Assembly: GCA_936440205.1 (NCBI GenBank)
Contig: OW387138.1
Coordinates: 52,839,526-52,903,525, forward strand
Source of the DNA: Lepidonotus clava
Taxonomy: Eukaryota; Annelida; Polychaeta; Phyllodocida; Polynoidae
Reading direction: 5' to 3'
DNA: 64,000 bases
The position numbers were made by a program, and so were the translations under genes. Shown here piece after piece: positions 24,536 to 37,889 of the stretch. Position 1 is the stretch's first letter, and each line of letters starts with the position of its first letter. The notes under the pieces are model-generated. The model made no database searches and had not been told where the DNA came from. It worked only from the letters and a program-made list of their open reading frames with translations.

Positions 24536-25490
24536 TAATACTTGGGGGCTACCTTTCTACTAGTACTGGCGGGACCCGGACTGGACTGCTTCAGGAAGAC
24601 TGCCCGTGCGGTTAACTGCTCATCCCATGGCCTATAGCTACACTTAACGTTCTTCAGGACACTCCAACATGCATCAATACCAACACCTACCTCCTGGTCC
24701 TCAAGGTTTTGAGAGCGATGCGGAACCAGTCCTGACATCAACGCTGGTGAGAAGGGACACTGGAGAATTGAAGTGTCTGCTCCCGCCCGTTGCACCAGAG
24801 AGAGTAAAGTTAAAACCAGTCTTCATGGTTGCATGGACTTGCTAGCTGGAAATGACCGCTCGAATTCCCCAGGCCGAGTAGATGGTCCCATTCATTCACT
24901 TTCTTCACTTGCTTCACTTGAAATAATATTTACCTAGATATATATATATATATATACACATAACATGTCGCAGGGAGAAATGTGATTAATCGGCAAAGTA
25001 CAGTCTTATACAGTTTCAGACCTAGTCCTATGATAAGTATGCACTGTGTTTTTTGATTTCTTGGTTGTTCCTTACTTTGATGTAGCGCTGCTGACAATCT
25101 AAAGACCGACAGATGACACAATTGCAAGTTTATTCCTAAATCATCGTAGTCTGCTAGAGTGATATGATATTTATATTTACAAATGTAGTAATCTGTTTAT
25201 ATCAAATTTACTTTTTACTAGTAATTTAAAGTTTGCTCTATTCGATTTCATTATTATATAGATTCTAGTCAATGAATAAATCTTGTGATCAAGCTAGTCT
25301 TATTTGTTTTGTTAATTGTAGTTTTACAATAATAATGGAGTGATGGTGTGAAACATTTGAAATACAAATGGTTGACTTACATCCCTGTAGATTTTAACTA
25401 TTTTTTTGAACCTATATATTTGTAACTTATAGATTGTACCTAGATTGTACCGATATATTTTTAACAAGTCAGTTTTACATTTCAACAACC
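24536..25490. other. No supportable gene
   Basis: A minus-strand frame at 24535-24795 (86 codons, with GVGIDACWSVLKN) has ordinary composition but no recognised domain or splice context. A (TA)n run lies at 24940-24958. The rest is AT-rich and shows nothing. Confidence 0.5.
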
Positions 25491-25494
25491 CTGC

Positions 25495-27940
25495 TTAGCA
25501 GGCAGGGGTCAATAATAAGATCGAAGTCAAAACAAGAAGTGCAAAGTACTTTGGAGAACAGTTTATATAACGAATTGAACAAATTATTGCAAAATGGCTG
25601 AATGGCGGAGAGAATCTCTGAGCAGCTGGGGTGTTAGGCATCGCCGCCCCCAAACCGATACGCAGGCTTCACTGCCCAGTATGGGGTGCCGGGAAGAGGC
25701 TGTTGGCGTTTTGGTGCTGGGTTGCACGTCGGCGAGCGCACCACAGCTAATCGGACGGCCTGCTGACGTGTGGTGGTGACAGAGTTATCTTTGTCGTCTA
25801 GGTGCGCTTTGTAGCCTCTCAGCTCATCACTTTCCAACACCAGGGGTTTGATGAGGCGGTAGTATCGCTGGGAGTGCTCATCAATAGTGTAGTCGGGTGT
25901 CAGGACGGCCCTCATGGCCGACCTCCTATCCTCGTCCCACTCCAGAACAAGCTCTTCCAGTGCGACCTGCCATCTTTGTATCTTCTGCAAGGTTATTATA
26001 TATATAATACAGTTAAGACATACTTGGCCAACAACATCAAACACAAAGAAGATGTTTATCATTGGATGTTAGTTGCTGGAATTTAAATAGTGCCGCGCAG
26101 TATTAACAAGCGTTGCAATTGGTCACTCTAATAGTATGAGATGGCAACTATAAGAAAAGTACATGCTTATTTGGATGTGGGCTTCACAAAATAATGCCTG
26201 CATGAGCGCGCATTCTCTTTGGACCAAAATTGATTTACCTGGGTAACTTGGTGACGGAGGTTGGCCTTTCTGTTTTTCTCCTTCGCCTCGCCCTGGTTTG
26301 CTGAGTGCGGAAATATGTCTGGGCAGGGACTATAGATATCAATATGAAATCTGCTTAAAAATTAAAGCCACTACTTGAGAAAGGATATAAAGGGTTCTAA
26401 TATGTTAAATGAAAGCACCGTACTATTCATGAAATAGACTATGATTACATAGGTATTTGAACACTTTTACCAATATAATTCGAGCGAAATTGATTTACCT
26501 GGGTGAATTTAGGTATTAAGATAGGAGGAGTGTGATCCATTAATGTACCTGTACAGGTAATTAGTTAACAGGGAAACTTGCTACCGATCAGACTTACCTA
26601 ATGCCTCGGGTCGGCGGGCATCTTCGTCGGTGCTGACGTTATCAACCAAATCCTGGATAATCGCAGCGTTTTGTGGATGGTTGATCCCCGCCCTGAATGT
26701 AGGAATATAATGAGATGTATTCAAGTCATGAACGGCATCACGTCGGGTGCTCTATTGCTCGAATTAGATTAGAAAGGCAAAGGTTCTATTCGGGATTCGA
26801 TATTTAGGACTACATTAATCGTTAACGTTGCTTACTGAAAACAATATTAAGGTCTCTACTGTTCACATTGTTATCACATTAGATGATCTTCATGAACTTA
26901 CCCAGGAGTAAGCCTAAAGCCCGCCTTTTCCCTGCACCTGCCCTTGTAAGCGGAACAAACAGATGACTAGAGAAACCAAGCATTAATCAATGAATTGTAA
27001 ATATATTTCAGTGTGCGATGTGTGAAGATGGAATCGGATTACATACTAAATGATATGTCGATAATTGATAAACCAAGACTATCTTTAATATGTAAAGTTT
27101 TATAAGTAGCCGTTAAAACATATTTCGAAACTTACAGCTATAGCATTACTCGGCTTCAGTTCTTATGCCAAGGATGTTTGGGCAGGCTTGGCTTGGCTTG
27201 CTGGACCATGGCCAACATTTCCGCCCTTGCTCTTACCGCAGACGCTTCACACTCGACCTTTCGGCACTTCTCCTCCAGGCGCTCCATCTTAGCCAACACA
27301 TCGGCCATAGATGGTTTGGAAATGGACGAGGTGGACGAAGAGCCGGACGCGTCCAGGTTCTCGTCACCAACATTGGTCACCTGAGACACATCCATCGATT
27401 CAAGGTCGGCCATGGGTCGCGATCCGCCCAGTTTGGGGCTGCTGGTGATTATCCTGCACGAGCTCATATTCGGGGTGGTCATCACAGAATCAAGATAATC
27501 AGTGGAAGTGTTCATCGTGGCAGGAAGTTTTCAAGTAATGTCAAGCCATATGCCACGCCGTATTTATACATCCCCGGCTGGCCCCCCTGTGGACACATTA
27601 TTTAGCGAAAGCGATCTTTTATCGATGAGGCAAGACTTTTACCATAAGTTACGTCCTAGACGTGACGGGGTGTACACGGGGTATCAGCGACACCATGACC
27701 GCCGCCGACTGTGTGGCCTGTTACGTGTCAAGAAGTGTTAAGACTACCCCTATATACCTCGCGGGCCGCGTGCCGCGGTACTCCTGTGAGGGACCTGATA
27801 CAGAAGCTAGTTGACTTGCGCCACCTCAGCTGGCCAACACATGGACGCGGTCAACATAAACGCATGTCCCGGTGTGAAACGCGACGGAAGTCGTTTCATA
27901 GGAACCCTCCGTCAGCTTTGGGCTCTCTGAAGAAATAGCG
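25495..27940 (-). pseudogene. Degraded copy of the five-exon unknown gene
   Basis: This is the counterpart of 47985-52320. Recognisable pieces run on the minus strand: first exon from 27515 (MNTSTDYLDSV, SSCRIITSSPK, then a coiled coil MERLEEKCRK), a short exon near 26900-26960 (SAYKG), one at 26605-26695 (INHPQNAAII) and the last at 25634-25980 (LTPDYT, YKAHLD, AVKPAYR). The promoter is kept too: the TATA stretch TATTTATACAT at 27561 matches that at 51880, and 27660-27940 matches 52030-52320. It looks broken, with a few breaks, and the partner membrane gene found at 52.5 kb is missing. It is treated as a fossil of the module in the 38-58 kb block. It is clearly diverged, hence old. Confidence 0.75.
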
Positions 27941-30750
27941 GCCTACTACAGGATGGGCCTCTGGGAAAATAATGGATATGTCAAATGTGCATATGAAAAG
28001 GAAATCCTTTATTACTAAAGCGCCTCCCTCCTGCATATAGGACATAAATAATTTGCCATAGACAAGTCAGAAATACAATTTTTTTTATAGGAAAATAAAT
28101 CCTGATTTCTAATATATTGAATAAAATATCGTTGAGCCCGGCAGGTCCTTTGCCTTATAGAATGAGTAAAAATTCATGGCTAATCAATAATTGTGAAGAA
28201 ATTTCAAGTTATCAACAGGCAGTGATTCTGTCATAGAAATAACTTTGATTTTATATTTTATATTTTTTCAACCAGAGTTCGAGGCCTGCAGACGGAGTTG
28301 CTTATATTAATATAGATCTCGGCAGATGTCCCCATATGTTAGGTAAAATAATTATAAGTCGGGGACCCTTGTTTCTGGGCACTGATGGCAAAAACCTAAC
28401 ATGGAAGATTCAGGGAAGAGGCTGGGAAGGGCCCGGCCACACTCATTTTTACAGTCTAAAGGCCTAAATTCTAACTAATGTAAGTACTTCGATAAACATC
28501 TAGATGGGTAATTTTAAGGGCTTTTATTTATTACCACACATCTATAGGGGACCGTTAATGCAGTTATTGGGTCGCAAAAAAATGATAAAAGGCACTAAAT
28601 CGCGTGAATACTTTCTTTTATTACGATTAATTGTTTACACTAGTACTATGACGTACGTTGACAGAGTTGATGTAGTAAATGAAGTAAATCGTACCACGCA
28701 GAATTGATGATCAAGGGCCGAACCAGGGGGGGGAAACTTGTCCCCCCCCCCCACCTCTACATATTCCTGGATCCTCCCCTGGCCCTGGTTCACCAGATAG
28801 CAACCAAAGGAACAAAGCAATGTCGACAAGGACCATCCAGGTTCAGAAGAACTATATGCTGATCAATTCGGAAGCCCTGATCATGAAGAGCTATCTCAGA
28901 AGACGGGCGCCACTGAAATGATTAAATAGAAGGTGATTAGCACTAGATGGAGAAGGAAAGTAAATTCTGGCACAGACTGCTAGGTACAGGGAAAAGATGT
29001 AACTAGGATCAAAAGTCAGCAGCAGATCAATAAGTAGTAGTTTATTGAAAATGCAATACCAGAAAAGGAAAGATGATAATTAACCGAAACATGTACACAC
29101 TTTACAGGGATGTTGATGGAAAAAAAGAGTTTATTTCTTACCTCACTTGGATGGAGGGGGTAATGGGTGGCCACTACTCCTATGGGTATGGGCTCCCAGC
29201 TGACTTGATAATGCTCGCAGCACGAGCGGAGAGAGTGAAGCCCGGGCCAGGGGAACAGACCTCCTACGATCATACGTGGTAGTGGTGCTCATTGCGCGAC
29301 AGTATGGATGAACAGTTACGCGATTTCTTATAAAGGAGGCCTAGGGTCAGCTGCCTGTTGGATGGGCAAAGATTGTGATGAGGTTGATGAAACCCGTGAC
29401 ACTTCTCGAACATTTGTTGTATCACAATCTGTAGTGAATGTAGCGGGAGGATTGACCTCCTGAGAGGGTCCCAGTGACTGTGGACTTTTCAGGGTTTCCT
29501 GAGGAGGGGTGGACATGACTCAGATGTTTCTTCTCTAAGTTTTATGTGTGAATGGGTGCTGGTTCGAATACACTCAATTTGGAACTAACACAATGCGCCT
29601 GCACCCTAGGCCTGTTGATAACACAATGCAACACATCCTCCAAAACTGAGGGTCACGTTGTCGGTTACGTGAAAAAATGTGCCCTGGTGGGTGGGGCAGG
29701 GTAACAATGTAACTCATGATCATAGAGATATACAGTTGGTAGGCGGCTGTGCAGGATGAAGAGGATCAGTATTTATTCTATACCAACTTCGTAGCGCCTA
29801 TACCTTCATCATTGTCCTTCCCCGCTAGTAAAATGTTGGGTAATGGTCAGCGTTATTTCCCTGCAGGTTATTTCCCCGCTTAATTAATTAATCCCCGCTT
29901 CATGGGTTAATAGGTTATTTTCCAGGGTTATTGTATAGAATAAAACAAGAACAAACCTCGGGGATGACTCAGCCAAAGCCGAAGCCCTCAACGCATCAAT
30001 GCGCTCCGACTCGGGGAAATAATTTTGGCTTCGTTCCCCCTCGGTCTGTTCTGTTTATAGGTAGTATAGGGTTGCATGATGTGGGGGTGATGTGGGGTGT
30101 GAATAGGCAGCCATTAGTGGGCATTACATCATGTAGGATTCCAGACACGGCCATCCTATATAAGGTAATGCACAACCAAAGCCTGTGTCTAAACCCACAC
30201 TTTATCGACCACCGAAATGAAAACAATAAGAAGTTAATTTTAAATGGAGAATTATTACAGTTCCCTATTTGGAAGCACCAATGCAGGTTCTTCCAAAGAG
30301 TCCGATCAGTCGACAGAATTAATTAATTTCATATTAAATACAAATACAGGGTTTCAAATACGGTTAGATGCAGGCATAACCCCCCCTATATAACATATAT
30401 AAAAAGGAATGAAAAAGGGAAGCGAGTGTCACGGTGACACTGGGGGATATAGGACGATCCTGTGCTAGGCCAGCCTAGCTGAATTTAGTGGGATCTGAGC
30501 AAGCTAGTTGCTCCATTGACTTCATACGCTCTGCCTAAACCAGTGTCTTGGCTCACCCATAAACAAACTCGCAGAGGGGGGCCTTGTAAACAACAAGTAC
30601 AAGGGCTGATGCAATGTCACGGCATACTACTTAGTTTGCTGACCTAATAAGAATAGACGAGGCTGAAGCGAAGAAGGAGTATAGTGTACACACAACTATT
30701 CTTCAGAGACACCTGGTTTATTTAATTGAAACATAGATGACCATGAACGA
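27941..30750. other. No supportable gene; small transposon scrap
   Basis: A short G/C-run element with GGCCGAACCAGGGGGGG and CCTGGATCCTCCCCTGGCC ends lies at 28714-28790. Weak candidates only: a 33-codon frame at 28819-28920, a minus-strand open stretch before a GTAAG donor at about 29143-29270, a Ser/Thr/Pro-rich minus frame at 29328-29516, and a 131-codon frame at 29931-30326. None has a recognisable domain or consistent splicing. Confidence 0.4.
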
Positions 30751-30764
30751 AAATTATGTGGGGA

Positions 30765-30830
30765 CCACTGGGATTCGAACCCGGGCGACCATGCAAGTAG
30801 CAACCAGTATTAACGTTGCTTAACTTTTTG
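30765..30830 (-). repeat. Possible tRNA-derived SINE remnant
   Basis: On the minus strand CGGGTTCGAATCCCAG is a good RNA polymerase III B box, but the A-box side is not convincing. The T-stem pairs imperfectly, so a functional tRNA is unlikely. Confidence 0.35.
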
Positions 30831-33005
30831 GTTAAATATATAAAATGGGTCGAGTGAGTCCCCCATCAGATGATAAGTTATAGATTAGTGTAATTGACTG
30901 TATGGATTTAAACATTTCAACCAGGAACCATCCAGAGATATAGGCTAGTATTGATAGACTTGGATACCTGCCAAACTGAATTAAACCTTCTGTATACCCA
31001 GGATGATTAGATTAAGAATGATTAGAAGACGTTGTTAACATCTAGCCGGGTCAAGCCGTTCCTTACCTCACCCCCTTACCTGGTGCGCCCTACCTAGCTG
31101 CGTAGTCCTGGGTGCTTCAGCAGAGACATATTACATGTTGGAGGCCAATGGATAGAGTTGCTTATAAAGGCATATGCTAGCATGCCACTACTAGGCCTAG
31201 GCCTGTAAAACCTCTTCTTCTTACTTTAGTCAGCCCCTCCCCCCCCCCCCCCTGCCCTGGACCCGCCACTGATAATGAAATATGGATGGTTCAACATCAA
31301 TAATTTACATAGCGCCAAGAGAAGATAACCCCTGGCTTGCATGGCCAGCCCTTCCAGATCTAAATTGTTGTCCCAATCAAAATTAACTACCTTAAAAGTG
31401 AGAAGAAACCGTCATTTATCTAATATGATGTTTTGCTGGATAAACATTGGGAAGTGGCTAAAAAAAAAAAAGGATGACGCGGAATCAAACCCTAGACCAG
31501 TTTGTTGTAGCCAAACCAAGAACTGAAAAAGCTAAGAAGTCACCCTATTTCAGGGGTGCTAAACTCTGGCTTTCCCTATCAAGACATATTTGTGAATTAG
31601 ATAATATATAAAATAGAATTTAATCTGCAGTTAAAATGTTTTTTAATTACACAACTGAAGTTTGAGGTTTTGCTTAGGCTGAGGATGGTACGGTGAAATT
31701 TGTGCTCTTTTTGTGTCTGTGTCTGTTTGCATTCCAATTAGTTCAACTATGTCATGATGTATTTTGGTTTTTGGTAACTAACATACGAAATATCATGGTG
31801 GTTGTGTCCTTTTCTCAGTTGTCAAGAATTATACTAGTGAACCTTGGTGCTATATATTTTAATTGTTGTTGTTATATATAGGTAATTCGCTTGGCTTCAC
31901 TGTAGAGTTTAATTTGGGGAATGGTAGCTAGCTCTTAATCTCCTCTTGTTGATGTTAATCACTAGTGGTAGAGAATTCTCCATAAAGGGGTTAATTTCTT
32001 CACAGAGAACACCCACTTAGCAGAGGTACAATAAATAGGTTTATTAGTTCATTTCCTTAATATCTGGACATACAGTGCTCTCTGGTGTTTCCTTCATGTA
32101 ATATGCATAACTTCAGTCAATCACAATCAAAACAGTAACAGGTACTTACACAATAGTTCTCCTTCTGGGTACACTGTAAGAAATGTATCTCAATACAATC
32201 AGTAGATGAAAGTCTGATAGTGTGTACTCACTCACAGTGTCCTGTCGACCAACGCTAATGTATTCACATTAGTCACCACTCCTGTGCAGTCTGATACCTT
32301 TCTCGATCCTTATAAGCCTACCTAATTCTTCCCAGCTAAGCTGTAAGGCTGGGTTGTATGGTTCCTTAAGATACAAATCCATGATCATTGGGTAGCTATG
32401 CCCAAAATCCCATAGCCAGTCAGAGTCCCACTGCAATCTCCAATTCCTCTCAAGGAATCCACTAAAGCTTAGATCCAACCGGCTCCATAGGCCAGAGCCC
32501 CCAGAGGCCAAGGAGGCCAGGGAGGCCAGGGAGGCCAGGGAGGCCCCAAAGGGCCCAGGGGCCAGAGGCCCAGCTCCAGTGGTCAACACACCCCTGTAGT
32601 CTGTCTGCCAGTATGTATTCTCTCCCAGTTACAGTAAAACTTGCCTTATATATGAATTTCCCTAGCATCTGATTGGCTGATCTATCTGCTTTGCCTAATA
32701 TATATATCGACTGTTCTGTCTACCCACCTGTGTTGCCATAGCAACACAGCGTCACCTGATTCACCCGGCATGGTCTGCCTTCTCTCTCTCTATGGTAAGC
32801 CAATGATGTAAGAATAATGAGTTCCAGGACTATCCTCCCCAGATAAACCAAAACCACATCCATTTCAAGCCTGTCACTGCCGTGCTAGCTACCGCACAAA
32901 TACAGAATAAATCCCATATTTTTCCCTGCACTGTCACCTCAGTGCACTAGTACTATTGTTCAAATTACCCATAGATTGATTGTTGTATATATATGGATTT
33001 GTCAT

Positions 33006-33037
<32 letters not shown>

Positions 33038-33130
33038 GGAAATAACAGTTTTTGTACTGATGATGACAACTATAATATTATCAAAAAAAAAGGCGGCTGA
33101 TTTCCCACCAGGTGGCGTACTGCCGTATGA
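30831..33130. other. No supportable gene; short tandem and poly-C scraps
   Basis: A C-run transposon end is at 31228-31272 (CTGGACCCGCCACTG). A possible SINE B-box scrap (AATCAAACC) is at 31470-31530. GGCCAGGGAGGCC repeats lie at 32500-32560 and a (TA)n microsatellite at 33004-33034. The Ala/Ser/Leu and Gly/Leu/Pro frames at 32269-32668 come from the GGCCAGGGA tandem. Otherwise nothing. Confidence 0.5.
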
Positions 33131-33159
33131 CTGACGACACGTCGAGTTAACGTTACCAA

Positions 33160-33248
33160 GGCATTTCCAGGATTCGAACCCACACAGTGAAAACACATCA
33201 GGTCCTCAGTCAAATGACTTATCCATTTGACTACGGGCCTGATGCTGC
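33160..33248 (-). repeat. tRNA-Arg-like SINE head or tRNA pseudogene
   Basis: On the minus strand GTAGTCAAATGGATAAG resembles a tRNA D-arm with A box, TTTGACTGAGGACCTGATG resembles an anticodon arm, and GTGGGTTCGAATCCTGG is a B box, in tRNA order. The D and anticodon regions resemble tRNA-Arg (CAATGGATAACGCGTCTGACTACGG type). Extra bases before the T-arm and poor stems argue against a working tRNA. Confidence 0.55.
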
Positions 33249-33544
33249 GGTTGATCGATTTTCAGATAGGTTTGTTCCTCCACGGTTTAACAAGTCAAGG
33301 CTCCTGCGCCGCTACCACTCTGTCAGGATAGACCGGGAGGGAGGGACAGAGCCCTGCGTGATGGAGGATGAGTCTCCAGGGCCCGACCCAGAGACCGCCT
33401 GATGTTGTATCACTTACCGTTTTGCCATGCCCCACTGCACTCCGTCTGTCAGCCCCTGTCTCAGAGGTGGTCTCAGTGGGTCGTTCCAGGGGTCTGCAGC
33501 TGCTGGCTGGCTTAAAGCCTGCAGTCTGTACCAGAATGTATTGA

Positions 33545-34465
33545 AACAACGTTGTACAGCATTACCTTTTCACAACATTCAAGGGGAAACGTGGCAGCAA
33601 CATTGCCAAAACGTTATTTGCAACGTTTTCTTGAAACATACCTGCAACATTTCAAAATGACGTTGTGACAACGTCTTATCACAACATTCTGACAACATTA
33701 CTTTCACCACATTGTCACAATGTTGCAGGACAACCTGAAAACAACATATAGGTGGCACTACTGTGCAAAAAGTACAAAATTAGAAAAAACGTTTTTTATT
33801 TTATGCTATTTAGGACAAGAATTTGATATTTGTTTTCAAATAAAATACATAAGTAAGGTAACCTAATTGAGGGAGCATTGCTTTTATTCATAATGTCTTA
33901 ATGTCATGATGCATTATGATGAAAGGAAGAATGTTGATATAAATGCTCAAGTAAAACACCTTTTTTTGTAAATGGTCAGTTTGGTACAGGTTTTTCAGCC
34001 ATAAGATTTTTTAATTGTAAATGCAACAGGTTTCTGACAGGATCTCTCATACATGATCATGATGTCGGTCTCAAGATGCAAAATGCACTATGAAATAAAA
34101 TTGTGGTGTTATTAATGAAAATTGCCTATTTTTTAAAAACGATTTTATGTTATCTATAAGTATTTTTTTAAAGACTTTTCTAATGATTATGCGACCAGCA
34201 TTAGGGGACAAAAAGATGTTAGCCCAAATGTATTATACAATCTAAATGATTTCCATGAATACTGAATACATGATTTATACATATATAAACAAAGTTGTAA
34301 AAAGGTGGTAAAATGGTTATAGTACAACGTTGGGAGCAACGTTGCTACAACCTTTCTGGGAGTCCACAAATTTACGTTGTAACAACGTAAATTTGCAACG
34401 TTGTAACAACCAAACTGTAATGTTGTAGCAATGTTGTAGCAACGTAAAATTGTTAACCGGGAGTC
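33545..34465. mobile_element. CAACGTTG palindrome-rich DNA transposon, copy 2
   Basis: Aligns along its length with 12670-13600 (shared CATTACCTTTTCACAACATT, CAACATATAGGTGGCAC-like and AACCTTTCTGGGAGTCCAC) but with many substitutions. The right end reads TTGTTAACCGGGA. The left end is less sharp, so the element may begin slightly earlier. Non-coding. Both copies are in the same orientation. Confidence 0.75.
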
Positions 34466-34739
34466 TGCTTAGTGTATGAGATCAAAATTTTCCTGTGCAA
34501 GGTAGACTGTGCCTAGTTGGTGAGAGCCTGGGGACCATGCAGGTTACTGTGAAGGTTGTAAAAGTCCATCCCTTCTGTCTGGGTTGCTGTGGGGGTAGGA
34601 GGGGGAATGGGATCGGGGCAGAGGTCAGAGTGGGGCGGGGATGATAAGTAGTTACTAGAACTCACATTAGGGACAACTTTTTCTTGATACTGCTCCTTTA
34701 ATAGCTGTAGAAATATTGTACATTCAGATGAAAATTATG

Positions 34740-35700
34740 GGACAAATAGCTATTTTCAACAAAAATCCTGGTAACCATGGCACCCAACTCACTTTAAAAT
34801 CACATTTGACAATTTCACACATATCACTGATACTTCAAATTGACACGTTACTTGATTTTCTATCTGAAGTAGCATCAAAGAGATATTCAGAAGGAATTTG
34901 CCAGAAAAATTGCTGTTTTTGATAAATATTCTGGTAAACATGGCAACCAACTCACTCTAAAATTAAAGTTAGCATTCAAAACTATAGCACTAACTGAACA
35001 CTTCAATTTGACGCTTTAGTTAGTTTTCTATTTTAATTAGCAGTGAAAATATGGTACATTCGAAAGGAAAATAAGGGAGAACAAGATATTTTTAAAAAAA
35101 GATCAGGTAACCATGGCAACCAAGTAAACTCTAGAATCAAATTTAACACTTCCATGCAATAGCACTAACTGAACTCTTCAATTTGACACCCTGGTTGCAT
35201 TTTTATTCTAATTAGCAGTAAAGATATCATACATTCTGAAGGAAAATATGGGGGGAAAAGGGAATTTATAAAAAAAAATATGGTAACCATGGCAACCAAC
35301 TCACTCTAATATCAAATTTAGGAGTTTAATATGATAGCACTAATTGAAAACTTCACTGTGACACCATACTTGCATTTCTATCTTAAGTAGTCCTGAATAT
35401 ATGGTGCATTAAGACGGAAATTACGGAAAAAAATGGTTATTTCTTACAAGAAATCTGGTAACCATGGCAACCAACTAACTGTAAAATCAAATTTACTTCA
35501 ATTTGACACCTTACTTAAGTTTCTATCTTAAGTAGCAGTGAAGATATGGAACATTTAGAAGGAAAATGGGGGGGAAATAGCCATTTTCTCAGGTATTCCA
35601 GTTACCATGGCAACCGACTCAACCTAGATACTAATTCAATATTTCCAGACAAGAGCACTAGCTAAATGCTTCAATTTGACACCTTGGTTGCATTTCTAGA
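34740..35700 (+). repeat. X-box satellite, block 2 (six units of about 170 bases)
   Basis: The anchor GGTAACCATGGCAACC or a one-base variant occurs at about 34769, 34931, 35105, 35281, 35457 and 35601. Between anchors each unit carries TTCAATTTGACACCTT and TTTCTATCTTAAGTAGCAGT. It is the same family as 10.6-11.9 kb, reversed. Non-coding. Confidence 0.85.
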
Positions 35701-36558
35701 TTGGTTTTTATCAAAGAGATGGCATTACTGCACCAGGTTCCGTGGATACGATGATGCGTACATTGCCGGTGAACAGATGTTAGTTCCTTTAAATGTCACA
35801 GTTTCAATCCGGTGAAGAGTAAGCTTCCTCTTGTGAGTCCGCCTAGCCTCGCATCCGTCAGCAGTGCAGATATATTCGTATAAGTCACCAGATGTCCCTT
35901 GTCATTCTTATGTAGCTATTTATACCCCTCGGATCTCCCGATCCGTATTGTCCAAACACTAAATGCTCTCTCCTCTCTTTACACCGTACACTGCTTTCAT
36001 ATAGCAGTCACTTATTGATTTTACCCAAGCATGGTCGCCTGCTGGGAGGTGCACTCTGCTGTTGCATCAGGTGTATTTACACCTACCAGTGGCTCATGCT
36101 ATATTCATACTATATAACATCATAAGATATGCAATTTGGAAGAGTTCTAATTATTGCCTTATGATCAACTGGTGACCTCACAATTCCAATCATTGTCATG
36201 CGCAAAGTGAGAGTTAATTTCTACCTTTGTGCAATGCAACATATATTACTTAGAGCATAGGATCACATATACTTGTGTACACCTAACGCTGGTTTTTTCC
36301 GCATCACAAGATATGCAGTATGAAAACTTCAGTTGAAAAATTTTAATATTAAAAATGTAGGGAATTTGTCGAGGTTATCAAAACTAACTTGAATAAGTTT
36401 CAACAACCCAATTCAATTGTATTTAGCATTCAGTTGTATGTTTTAGATGCTTCCTAACAGTCTGAACGTTAGGGGCACACAAATATGTGCCTCCAATCCT
36501 GGTGTGCCCATAATGCTGTTTTTTTTTTATAGTAGTGTACACCTAATGCTGGTTTTTT

Positions 36559-36609
<51 letters not shown>

Positions 36610-36842
36610 TGGGGGTGCTCTCAAGGGCCTATCCTTGGGAGCCCCGACCTGCTACTATTGTAGTGGCAAGGGAATCCTCTCACTCTGTCACATCTTAACC
36701 CATCTGACAAGCAAATATTCATGAATAGTGAATTCTCCACCTATTATTTAAATTGTTAGGACGTGTCCCTTGCAATATATGTCTGATTTGTTTATTCACA
36801 CACGCAAGGCCAAGGGTTCCTCAGCTATCTGAATATGGTAGT
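35701..36842. other. No supportable gene
   Basis: Contains a long (AT)n microsatellite at about 36560-36606 and a diverged local duplication of GTACACCTAATGCTGGTTTTTT (36270 and 36535). No coding frame, tRNA or identified element. Confidence 0.55.
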
Positions 36843-37885
36843 GTTGCACTGAGGTACAGTGCAAGAAGAACTAGAATAGACTATAGAAGCTAATAATAAA
36901 ATATTGTAAACTTGTTTGTATTGGCAAGAATATTATAGTAAAACGTGTAACGCTGATACGTGTGCCAGGCGGCGCCATCGTTTAGTGGCATAGTTAGAGT
37001 ATGTGAAGAGTGGTGAAGTCCCCAGGCGTAGGGACTGCAGCGGTGCTGATGCACGTCCTGCAGGTACGCACAGGTACGACGAATGACGATGGAGACCTGT
37101 AAGGGTACGTTATGAACCGAAACATCTAGCTAAAAGATACTGAGGACAGCAGGCTTCGCCGTCAACATTAGTTTATATGATAGTTAGAAGTAGAACTAGT
37201 TTATATAAGTAAGAATGGGCAGTATGAGAGATAAGTAAGACATCGTTAAGTATTAGTGTAAATGAGTATAGCGACAAGCCTTTTGGCTGTCGTTATATAA
37301 GCGGTATGAGACTTGAGACAGACAAGCAGACCAAGATAGAGTTCGATCAGAACACATGGAGCAATAGTCTGACATACGGATCACACGGGTAGTGTTAAGA
37401 TGGTAGTAACCACAACAATTAGGTGATAGTAAGGATTTGGACAGCTTGGGCTTAGCCTTACGGACTACGTACTGGATGTGACGGAGACCCTACCAATGGT
37501 CTCCGTTACCAGTAGACGAGAGGTGACTCTCTCAACAGTGTTGGAGCGTATATACCTTGTGAAAGGGGAAGCTTAATCATAGCTACACCTGGTTGGATTG
37601 TTACTGATGTGTTAGAATTGTGAAATGAAAGGAAAGACCTGTATGGATGAAGAACTGTATACTTGTACCTTCGGAATATTGTCATGGATGTAATAAACTG
37701 ACCTCTTGCCAAGCGCGTGTTCTTTGTATAGGTTTGAACCCCTTTACTTAGAATCTCTACCACTAAGAACTGAACTATGGTCCAGGATAACATCTATCTG
37801 GACAAAGCTAGCTATTTCGACGATTAATCACTAAGAACTCCCCTTTATCTTAGTACAACACACTTTATTAACATCTTCGAATAAA
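36843..37885 (+). repeat. LTR-like 1-kb direct repeat, left copy
   Basis: Matches 59058-60090 in the same orientation at high identity (GTTTAGTGGCATAGTTAGAG, CAAGCCTTTTGGCTGTCG, TTGCCAAGCGCGTGTTCTTT). It holds TTATATAAG at about 37292 and AATAAA at 37691, spaced like the promoter and polyadenylation signal of an LTR, and no reading frame of note. Similarity continues past the likely CA end, so a solo LTR is possible but not shown. Treated as a fossil. Confidence 0.65.
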
Positions 37886-37889
37886 TGAC

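Noticed and set aside
32269-32668. Ala/Ser/Leu-rich and Gly/Leu-rich proteins
   Set aside because: They are translations of a short GGCCAGGGA tandem; no splice or promoter context.
33160-33248. Functional tRNA-Arg
   Set aside because: The stems mismatch and extra bases separate the anticodon and T arms; a SINE head is more likely.
33187-33402. Terminal exon reading FVPPRFNKSRLL to PETA
   Set aside because: An acceptor-like TTTTCAG precedes it, but the partner exon is absent and it directly abuts a tRNA-like SINE; not enough support.
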